The notes beneath the pieces were generated by a model, which was given only the letters and a program-made list of their open reading frames with translations, made no database searches and was not told the origin of the DNA. From JBAYNW01 sp041678605 (GTDB taxonomy: Bacteria; Cyanobacteriota; Vampirovibrionia; Gastranaerophilales; Gastranaerophilaceae): a DNA stretch of 6,646 bases. Below are positions 1-5,446 of the stretch, piece by piece; within the stretch, counting starts at the first letter, position 1; the number at the start of each line of letters is the position of its first letter. A program made the position numbers and the translations under genes. The DNA lies in the NCBI GenBank assembly GCA_041678605.1, contig JBAYNW010000053.1, positions 1 through 6,646 of the forward strand, written 5' to 3'.

Positions 1-7
1 TGGGAAA

Positions 8-35
8 ACGTGAGACGTGAGATGTGAGACGTGAG
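8..35. repeat. Four tandem 7-bp repeats
   Basis: Units ACGTGAG (8-14), ACGTGAG (15-21), ATGTGAG (22-28) and ACGTGAG (29-35) are head to tail, with a degenerate AAGAGAA after them. They lie in the non-coding stretch downstream of pheS and continue no visible reading frame. The array could extend beyond the left edge in degraded form. Confidence 0.8.
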
Positions 36-76
36 AAGAGAAACGGGAAAAGGAAAGTTTTAATTTTTTTTGTTGC

Positions 77-108
77 ACTTAATCACTTAATCACCCAGTC
101 ACTTAATC
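77..108. repeat. Four tandem 8-bp repeats
   Basis: Units ACTTAATC (77-84), ACTTAATC (85-92), ACCCAGTC (93-100) and ACTTAATC (101-108) are head to tail, followed by a partial ACTT at 109-112. The array begins about 40 nt after the end of the 7-bp array and stops 21 nt before the pheS stop codon. I see no terminator hairpin for pheS in positions 1-133. Confidence 0.8.
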
Positions 109-133
109 ACTTCGTAAAAAGCCTTTCAGCCCT

Positions 134-1168
134 CTAGAATTGTTTCAAAAATCTAAGGTCGTTGTTGAAAAAGAGTCTTATATCGTCAATGGCGTATTTT
201 AGCATGGAAAGTCTTTCTACACCAACGCCAAAAGCAAATCCGGTGTAAACTTCAGGGTCAATCCCCGACATTTTCAAAACATTTACATCAACCATGCCGG
301 CTCCCAAAATTTCCAGCCAGCCTGTGTTTGAGCAAGTTCTGCAGCCTTTTCCGCCACACATTATGCATTGAACATCAATTTCCGCACTGGGTTCAGTGAA
401 CGGGAAAAAGCTGTTTCTGAATCTCGTAACACGGCTTGAACCAAAGTAAAGTCTGATAAATTCGTTTAAAACCCCTTTTAAATCAGCAAAAGTAATGTCT
501 TTATCGACATAAAGCCCTTCAATCTGGTGAAAGAAGTTGTTTTTTCTTGCATTTACAGCTTCCGAACGGTAAACTCTTCCCGGAGCGATTACTCTCAAAG
601 GCGGTTTGTTGTTTTCCATCTCCCTAACCTGTGCGTTAGAAGTTTGACTCCGCAAAACCACGTTAGGAGCAACTTTGGTGTAATAAGTATCTTGCATATC
701 CCTTGCCGGATGGTTCGCAGGGAAATTCAGCATGTCAAAATTGAAGTGTTCGGTTTCAACCTCAGGCGAATTATAGCTTTGTACAAGCGAAAACCCCAAC
801 GTTTGAAAAATCGAAACAATTTCGTTTGTCGTCGCACTCAGCGGATGAACTTTCCCTTGAGGAGTGAATTTCCCCGTTAAAGTGATATCGATTTTTTCTG
901 TTTGAAGCTTTTCATCCAATTCTTTTCTGTAAATCAGTTCAAATTTTTCGTTGACAGAGTCTTCAAGCTTTTTGGCAACCTCGTTTGCAAAAGCACCGAC
1001 AATTCTCTTATCTTCATCCGAAAGATCTTTCAAATTCTTCTTAATCGAATTCAATTCGCCTTTTCTGCTCAAATACTTCAGCTTAATTTCCTCGATATCG
1101 TCTGTCGTAAGTGCTTTTTCAATATCAGCCGCCGCATCATTAAAAATTTTTTCCAATTGTTTTTTCAT
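134..1168 (-). CDS. pheS: Phenylalanine--tRNA ligase alpha subunit
   Basis: This is the catalytic alpha subunit of the cytoplasmic (alpha-beta)2 phenylalanyl-tRNA synthetase, which charges tRNA-Phe. The 344-residue length is normal for the family. Residues 1-85 form a charged, helical arm of the type that contacts tRNA. The class II core follows: motif 1 around 125-163 (GF..VQSYNSPEVET), motif 2 around 192-218 (PGRVYRSEAVNARKNNFFHQ) and motif 3 around 310-331 (GFAFGVGVERLSMLKY). A four-cysteine knuckle lies at C268, C271, C276 and C279 (CIMCGGKGCRTC), as in a known subset of bacterial PheS. The C-terminus (DLRFLKQF) is typical, so the gene is complete. The frame stays open upstream to 1345, but that extension reads through a palindromic repeat and into the preceding gene. 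I chose the ATG at 1168 because AAGGA lies 7 nt upstream and family homology begins there. No pheT follows within the remaining 133 nt. Confidence 0.97.
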   Translation of the reverse strand: MKKQLEKIFNDAAADIEKALTTDDIEEIKLKYLSRKGELNSIKKNLKDLSDEDKRIVGAFANEVAKKLEDSVNEKFELIYRKELDEKLQTEKIDITLTGKFTPQGKVHPLSATTNEIVSIFQTLGFSLVQSYNSPEVETEHFNFDMLNFPANHPARDMQDTYYTKVAPNVVLRSQTSNAQVREMENNKPPLRVIAPGRVYRSEAVNARKNNFFHQIEGLYVDKDITFADLKGVLNEFIRLYFGSSRVTRFRNSFFPFTEPSAEIDVQCIMCGGKGCRTCSNTGWLEILGAGMVDVNVLKMSGIDPEVYTGFAFGVGVERLSMLKYAIDDIRLFFNNDLRFLKQF

Positions 1169-1175
1169 TTTTTTG

Positions 1176-1180
1176 TCCTT
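1176..1180 (-). promoter_or_regulatory. Ribosome binding site of pheS
   Basis: The minus strand reads AAGGA, then 7 nt, then the ATG at 1168. This decides the pheS start against the longer open frame that begins near 1345. Confidence 0.8.
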
Positions 1181-1190
1181 GTTTGTTGCT

Positions 1191-1235
1191 CCCTCGCCCC
1201 TTGCGGGAGAGGGCTGTGGTGAGGGTTTACTCACC
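1191..1235. repeat. GC-rich palindromic intergenic repeat (REP-like)
   Basis: A strongly GC-rich block sits in the AT-rich gap between the hydrolase and pheS. The first hairpin pairs CCCTC (1191-1195) with GAGGG (1209-1213), continues past one mismatch with CCC (1197-1199) and GGG (1205-1207), and has a 5-nt loop. A second hairpin pairs GGTGAG (1218-1223) with CTCACC (1230-1235) around a 6-nt loop. Read in frame, one strand gives PSPQPSPARGEG and the other PSPLAGEG. These peptides are familiar as artefacts of a palindromic intergenic repeat mis-translated in many unrelated Gram-negative genomes. It is therefore probably a dispersed, REP-like non-coding element. It lies in the pheS leader, ending about 10 nt before the ribosome binding site on the transcribed strand. 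Its mobility and its effect on expression are not known from this window. Confidence 0.75.
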
Positions 1236-1241
1236 AACATA

Positions 1242-1868
1242 TTACAAAAATTTATTATGTTCTTTTTCCCACCCGATAGTGCTTGAAGGCCCGTGTCCCG
1301 GATAAATCTTAATATTTTCATCCAGAGTAAATATTTTTTTCTCAATATTTGATTTTAATTGAGAAAAACTCCCTCCAATCAAATCGGTTCTTCCCACAGC
1401 TCCACGAAATATTGTATCACCGGTGAATATTATGCCGTCAATCAGGTAGCAAACCCCGCCTTTTGTGTGTCCCGATGTATCAATTACCCTAATTTCGTTT
1501 TTTCCAAACTTTATTATATCATCTTCTTTTACATAGCCGTCAACCTTTTGAACCTCAACATTAATGGGCAGGAAATTTTTTGTAAATTCGCTCATAGTGT
1601 CCAAAATCGCTTGATCTGCCTCATTAATCAGCACTTTACAATCATATTTGGCCTTGAAATCATTCACGCCCAAAACATGGTCAAAATGCCCGTGGGTCAG
1701 CAAAATATATTTCAACGTTGCCCCATGCTCGTTTAAAGTATTGGCTATATCTTCGCTGTATTCTGTACAATCAATCAATACCGCTTCTTTTGAACCATTT
1801 TCCCCATCGTCAATAAGCAGGTAATTGTTGTCTTCCAATGCTCCCAATGTAAATTGTTTTAATATCAT
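1242..1868 (-). CDS. Metallo-beta-lactamase-fold hydrolase, glyoxalase II-like
   Basis: This is a cytoplasmic 208-residue enzyme of the small GloB-like branch of the metallo-beta-lactamase fold. Such enzymes typically hydrolyse thioesters such as S-lactoylglutathione analogues, but the substrate here cannot be read from sequence. The dinuclear metal site is complete: H59, H61, D63 and H64 in THGHFDH, H134 in SGHTKGG, D151 in FTGDTIF and H192 in YPGHG. The C-terminus (IGWEKEHNKFL) resembles the usual family ending, so the gene is intact. There is no signal peptide and no separate C-terminal domain like that of long glyoxalase II enzymes. Its ATG overlaps the kdsA stop codon (ATGA, 1865-1868). 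Only a weak purine-rich sequence precedes it, so it is probably translated by coupling to kdsA. Nothing ties its chemistry to Kdo synthesis, and the link may be only transcriptional. Confidence 0.9.
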   Translation of the reverse strand: MILKQFTLGALEDNNYLLIDDGENGSKEAVLIDCTEYSEDIANTLNEHGATLKYILLTHGHFDHVLGVNDFKAKYDCKVLINEADQAILDTMSEFTKNFLPINVEVQKVDGYVKEDDIIKFGKNEIRVIDTSGHTKGGVCYLIDGIIFTGDTIFRGAVGRTDLIGGSFSQLKSNIEKKIFTLDENIKIYPGHGPSSTIGWEKEHNKFL

Positions 1869-2686
1869 CTTACTATCTCAAAAATTTCCTTGCAAACTCT
1901 GAATAAGCTTTCTGCGTCGCTCAATGCAATCATATTCGGCCCGTCACAAAGTGCCTTGTCGGGGTCGGGGTGAACTTCAAAGAAAAGCCCGTCAGCACCA
2001 GCCGCGACTGCCGATTTTGCCAGAATAGGAACAAATCTTCTGTCCCCGCCTGAACATTCGCCTTCCGCACCGGGTAATTGCACGCTGTGTGTGGCGTCAA
2101 AAATTACAGGATAGCCGAATTCTTGCATAATCGGTATTGCTCTAAAATCCGATACCAGATTGTTGTACCCGAAAGTTGTTCCTCTCTCGGTAACTGTTAT
2201 GTTTGAATTTCCGGAGTCTTCAACTTTTTTTATCAAAGACTTCATCTGTTCGGGAGCCAGAAATTGGCCTTTTTTTATGTTGATAATTTTTCCGGTTTTG
2301 GCGGCGGCCACGAGCAAATCCGTTTGACGGCATAAAAATGCAGGGATTTGAAGAATATCCGCAACTTCCGCTGCAATTTTTGCCTGTTCCGGCGTATGGA
2401 TATCTGTTACAATCGGCAAATTAAAATCTTTTTTAATTTTAGCAAGCATTTCAAGACCTTTTTCAATGCCCGGTCCTCTGTAAGCATTTAGGGAAGAGCG
2501 ATTAGCCTTGTCAAAAGACGCTTTGAACACAAAGTTCAAATCAAGTTTTTGTGTAATACTTTTTAAGCCTTCGGCGGTTTTTTCAAGAATATCCATGGTC
2601 TCGATAACACAAGGACCTGCAAGGATTGTAAGCTTGTCAGAACCAATTTGGAAATCATTCAATTTTATTTTTTTTACTTCACTCAT
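1865..2686 (-). CDS. kdsA: 3-deoxy-8-phosphooctulonate synthase, metal-dependent class
   Basis: KdsA condenses phosphoenolpyruvate with arabinose 5-phosphate to give Kdo 8-phosphate, the committed precursor of the Kdo in lipopolysaccharide inner core. The 273-residue TIM-barrel protein shows LAGPCVIE (residues 22-29), FKASFDKANRSS (54-65), TDIHTPEQ (94-101), a catalytic-loop region ending in FDATHSVQLPG (196-206) and GGDRRFVP (213-220). The likely metal ligands are C26, H200, E237 and D248. They align with C11, H185, E222 and D233 of the Aquifex enzyme at a constant offset of 15. A cysteine rather than the asparagine of the E. coli type puts it in the metal-requiring class. The start at 2686 is the only ATG before the AGPC motif. 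No convincing ribosome binding site precedes it, and the predicted transcription start falls on this ATG. It is the first gene of the minus-strand group and overlaps the next gene by 4 nt. Confidence 0.96.
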   Translation of the reverse strand: MSEVKKIKLNDFQIGSDKLTILAGPCVIETMDILEKTAEGLKSITQKLDLNFVFKASFDKANRSSLNAYRGPGIEKGLEMLAKIKKDFNLPIVTDIHTPEQAKIAAEVADILQIPAFLCRQTDLLVAAAKTGKIINIKKGQFLAPEQMKSLIKKVEDSGNSNITVTERGTTFGYNNLVSDFRAIPIMQEFGYPVIFDATHSVQLPGAEGECSGGDRRFVPILAKSAVAAGADGLFFEVHPDPDKALCDGPNMIALSDAESLFRVCKEIFEIVR

Positions 2687-2692
2687 AACCCA

Positions 2693-2721
2693 ATCATACC
2701 AAAAAAATAAATATTTGTTAA
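2693..2721 (-). promoter_or_regulatory. kdsA promoter, probably leaderless
   Basis: On the minus strand, TTAACA (2721-2716, 5 of 6 matches to the -35 consensus) is followed by a 17-nt spacer and TATGAT (2698-2693, 5 of 6 matches). TGG immediately before TATGAT makes it an extended -10. Six bases (TGGGTT) separate the -10 from the kdsA ATG, so +1 should fall at or within a base or two of the A of the start codon. Confidence 0.65.
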
Positions 2722-2753
2722 CTTAATAGCAAATTTTATATTTACAGGTTTTA

Positions 2754-2759
2754 TATAAT
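2754..2759 (+). promoter_or_regulatory. Candidate -10 element for the HExxH gene
   Basis: A perfect TATAAT lies about 26 nt before the ATG at 2785, but no good -35 is present at the usual distance. An alternative is TTGTTA (2715-2720), a 16-nt spacer and TATATT (2737-2742), which would overlap the -35 of the divergent kdsA promoter. Confidence 0.45.
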
Positions 2760-2774
2760 CAGCAATCAATAAAA

Positions 2775-2779
2775 AAGGG
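2775..2779 (+). promoter_or_regulatory. Ribosome binding site of the HExxH gene
   Basis: AAGGG lies 5 nt before the ATG at 2785, inside an A-rich stretch. It supports the chosen start. Confidence 0.7.
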
Positions 2780-2784
2780 TTAAA

Positions 2785-3783
2785 ATGTACATCCAAAGAA
2801 TAGAAAAAACAGCAAGGCTAATCGGGGTGAAGGGTTCTGTCGCAGCACGGCAAGAAAAATTTGCTAAAAAATTGCATGCTGATTTTTCAAAAATGCTGGA
2901 AGATACGTTTGAAAAAAATGGCGTTGTAACAAGAGACGACGTAGAAGGCTTTTATAACAATGCATTTCCCAATCTTGATATAGAAATAAATATAAATAAT
3001 CGAAATTCTGTAAGTTATAATCTCAGTGACAAAAAAACGTCTATTAAAGGATATTCTTTGGATGTCGATTTCGGTCTAAAGAGCTTTATAACCAAATCAG
3101 ATGTTGATGAAATATCATATTTAGAACACGAAAACACACATTTGATTACTGCTGTAGTCCACCCTAAATACTTGGCTTCTCATGTTAAAACTTACACTGA
3201 GCCAAAATACGACGATGCTTCGTATTTTTACAAAATGAATCTATATAAAAGAGAGATTAACGGATTGCCTGAGTGCATGATTAATGAGTTTAAAGCAGAT
3301 AAAAGGGCTAGATATAGCAGAGTTAGAGGGTATGTTGACGGATATTTGTCCAACCCGATATATACATCGGAAGATAAAATTTTCATTCTTAAAAATTGGC
3401 GACTTCGCTTGTTAAACGAAATGAATGCGTACAAAGTCGGTAAGTATTCAAGGGTTAAATACTTGTGTCCTGTAGACGAATTATCGAAAAAAATTAAAAA
3501 TGGAGAAGAAGTCAAAGAAAATCATGAATTTGATTTTTTAGAAAAAACTATGTCATATGATTCTTCCCAATATGCGACAGTTGATTTAAAAATAAAGATG
3601 CTTAAAACATTTGTGAAAAGGCTACAGAAAGAGGCTTATCAGGAAACCCTTGATGAATTTTTTTTCCCACAAAAATTAAAAATGTTAGAAAAAATGCTTG
3701 TTAAAGAAATGGCAAAGGCCGGGCATGATATCAAGCGGTTTTCGGCTGATAGACTACAAAAATTGCCCTCTTATGATTTGTAA
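2785..3783 (+). CDS. Unrecognised protein with HExxH zinc-peptidase motif
   Basis: I do not recognise this 332-residue family. The N-terminus is lysine- and arginine-rich and shows no signal peptide or membrane segment, so a cytoplasmic location is likely unless another export route is used. The notable feature is LEHENTH at residues 113-119, an HExxH zinc site (H115, E116, H119). About 49 residues later comes NEFKADKRA (167-175), which resembles the E-[FY]-x-A-D motif carrying the third zinc ligand in gluzincin-type peptidases such as M48; E168 is the likely ligand. Residues 1-60 and 265-330 look helical and charged. The gene has a good ribosome binding site and is more AT-rich and AAA/ATA-rich than gatB. 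It lies divergent from kdsA and ahead of gatB, which has its own promoter, so it may be monocistronic. Peptidase activity is an inference from the motifs; a structural or non-catalytic role cannot be excluded. Confidence 0.75.
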   Translation: MYIQRIEKTARLIGVKGSVAARQEKFAKKLHADFSKMLEDTFEKNGVVTRDDVEGFYNNAFPNLDIEININNRNSVSYNLSDKKTSIKGYSLDVDFGLKSFITKSDVDEISYLEHENTHLITAVVHPKYLASHVKTYTEPKYDDASYFYKMNLYKREINGLPECMINEFKADKRARYSRVRGYVDGYLSNPIYTSEDKIFILKNWRLRLLNEMNAYKVGKYSRVKYLCPVDELSKKIKNGEEVKENHEFDFLEKTMSYDSSQYATVDLKIKMLKTFVKRLQKEAYQETLDEFFFPQKLKMLEKMLVKEMAKAGHDIKRFSADRLQKLPSYDL

Positions 3784-3792
3784 AATAATATG

Positions 3793-3822
3793 TTTATATT
3801 TACCCCTTTTTTGTGGTAAAAT
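3793..3822 (+). promoter_or_regulatory. gatB promoter, extended -10
   Basis: TGGTAAAAT (3814-3822) is an extended -10 with the same TGG spacing seen before kdsA. A weak -35, TTTATA (3793-3798), lies 18 nt upstream. The predicted transcription start near 3829 gives a leader of about 35 nt to the ATG at 3864. It also places the upstream in-frame GTG at 3813 before the transcript begins. Confidence 0.55.
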
Positions 3823-3863
3823 TAAGTAATCTATTGCAAGCGACAACAATAAAAGTGGGTGTT

Positions 3864-5303
3864 ATGTCAGAAAAAGATAAATATGAAGTAGTAATCGGGC
3901 TGGAAGTGCATGCTCAATTAAAGACAAAGTCAAAGATTTTTGCACCGGATTCAACGGAATTCGGAAACGAGCAGAACACGCAAATTTGCCCTATAACTCT
4001 TGGAATGCCGGGGGTTTTGCCGGTTTTAAACAAAGGCGTTGTCGACATGGCAATTCTAACCGGACTTGCACTTCATTCTCAAATTCCCAACCGCTGCAAA
4101 TTTGACAGAAAGCAATATTTCTACCCCGATTTGCCAAAGGGCTATCAGATTTCTCAATACGACGAACCGATTTGTGTCGGCGGTTATCTTGATATTAAAG
4201 GCAAAAGAATAGGAATTACACGTGCTCACTTGGAAGAAGATGCGGGGAAATTGGTTCACTCGGGAGCTGACGGAATTGCAGGTTCAAATTACTCTCTTGT
4301 TGACTTAAACCGTGCCGGAACTCCGCTTTTGGAAATAGTTTCAGAACCAGATATGCGTTCAAGCGACGAAGCAAAAGCTTATGTGGAAGAATTAAGGAAT
4401 ATTTTAAGATATATCGGCGTTTGCGACGGCAATTTGGAAGAAGGTTCAATGCGTTGTGACGTCAATGTTTCAGTCATGCCAAAAGGCTCAAAAGAATTCG
4501 GAACACGTGCGGAAATTAAAAATGTAAACAGCTTCAAGGCCTTACAGAGAGCCGTTGAGTATGAAATTGAAAGACAAATAGGGCTTGTTGAAGAGGGCGA
4601 AAGAGTAGTTCAAGAAACAAGACTTTGGGATGATAATTCCGGCGAAACCCGTTCTATGAGGGGAAAAGAAGACGCACATGATTACAGATATTTCCCTGAG
4701 CCGGATTTGATGCCGCTTGAAATTTCTAAAGAATGGATTGAGAACGTAAGTGTTACTATGCCTGAACTCCCGACCGCAAAAAGGGAGCGTTATATGAGCC
4801 TCGGATTGAGCGAATACGATGCGGGCATAATCGTTGAGCAGATGGAACTGGCACTGTTTTTTGATGAATTAATTAAGCTGGGTGCCAATGTAAAAATAAG
4901 TGTTAACTTCTTGATGGGCGAAATTGCCGCTTATCTTAAGGAAGAAAAATTGGGAATAGGTGAAACTAAACTTACTCCTGCAAATTTGGTCGAACTGGTT
5001 AATTTAATTGAGAAAGGAACTATTTCGAACAACATAGGAAAACAAATTATCTTTACAATGTTAAAGAGTGGTACAAGTGCCTCCGAGATCGTAGAAAAAC
5101 AAGGCTTAAGCCAGATTTCGGACGAGGGGGCATTAAAAGAAATTGTACAAAAAATTGTTGACTCAAATCCTGAGCAAGTTTCCGCCTACAAAGCCGGCAA
5201 AGTCCAGCTTTTTGGCTTCTTCGTGGGTCAGGTGATGAAGGAAACAAAGGGAAGAGCGAATCCAAAGACTGTTAATGAACTGCTCAAAGAACTGCTGGAT
5301 TAA
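3864..5303 (+). CDS. gatB: Aspartyl/glutamyl-tRNA amidotransferase subunit B
   Basis: GatB is the kinase and tRNA-binding subunit of GatCAB. It phosphorylates Glu or Asp mischarged on tRNA-Gln or tRNA-Asn so that it can be amidated with ammonia from GatA. The 479-residue product is full length. The catalytic cradle begins with YEVVIGLEVHAQL (7-19) and carries the PET112 signature around 149-160 (NRAGTPLLEIVS), then EGSMRCDVNVSV (193-204) and HDYRYFPEPDL (272-282). The C-terminal helical YqeY-like tRNA-binding part spans about 330-479 and contains GFFVGQVMKETKGRANP. The zinc-knuckle region found in many homologues is reduced: residues 26-51 read FAPDS and CPITLG, leaving one cysteine (C42) of the usual CxC...CxxC set. 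I prefer the ATG at 3864 over the in-frame GTG at 3813, which falls in the promoter. gatA and gatC are not in the window. Confidence 0.96.
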   Translation: MSEKDKYEVVIGLEVHAQLKTKSKIFAPDSTEFGNEQNTQICPITLGMPGVLPVLNKGVVDMAILTGLALHSQIPNRCKFDRKQYFYPDLPKGYQISQYDEPICVGGYLDIKGKRIGITRAHLEEDAGKLVHSGADGIAGSNYSLVDLNRAGTPLLEIVSEPDMRSSDEAKAYVEELRNILRYIGVCDGNLEEGSMRCDVNVSVMPKGSKEFGTRAEIKNVNSFKALQRAVEYEIERQIGLVEEGERVVQETRLWDDNSGETRSMRGKEDAHDYRYFPEPDLMPLEISKEWIENVSVTMPELPTAKRERYMSLGLSEYDAGIIVEQMELALFFDELIKLGANVKISVNFLMGEIAAYLKEEKLGIGETKLTPANLVELVNLIEKGTISNNIGKQIIFTMLKSGTSASEIVEKQGLSQISDEGALKEIVQKIVDSNPEQVSAYKAGKVQLFGFFVGQVMKETKGRANPKTVNELLKELLD

Positions 5304-5327
5304 TTCATAATCCTTAATATTTGAGCA
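5281..5327 (+). other. Nested inverted repeat across the gatB stop codon
   Basis: An outer perfect 8-bp repeat, TGCTCAAA (5281-5288) and TTTGAGCA (5320-5327), encloses an inner 6-bp hairpin, GGATTA (5297-5302) and TAATCC (5308-5313), with a 5-nt loop. The gatB stop codon lies at the inner loop. No run of T follows on either strand, so it does not look like an ordinary intrinsic terminator. It may protect the gatB 3' end or tune read-through into the next gene. Confidence 0.45.
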
Positions 5328-5446
5328 AAAATCATAAAGTTTTTGGGATTGATGTCGATGCACTTAATATGAGAGAAATAATTTTAGACATCAAAAAAAT
5401 TCATTTGTACGGTTTCGATTTTTACAAGTTTGTGAAAGAGTGTGTT

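Noticed and set aside
8..112. CRISPR array
   Set aside because: The units are only 7 and 8 bp and directly adjacent, with no spacers.
902..1286. Plus-strand open frames antisense to pheS
   Set aside because: They are shadows of pheS with hydrophobic low-complexity products typical of antisense translation; no ribosome binding site or homology is seen.
1169..1345. N-terminal extension of the pheS frame
   Set aside because: It overlaps the end of the hydrolase gene, translates a palindromic repeat, adds residues not found in PheS, and the ATG at 1168 has a good ribosome binding site.
3813..3863. Upstream GTG start for gatB
   Set aside because: The GTG lies within the predicted extended -10 element, and the added 17 residues have no match in GatB, which normally begins shortly before YEVVIGLEVH.
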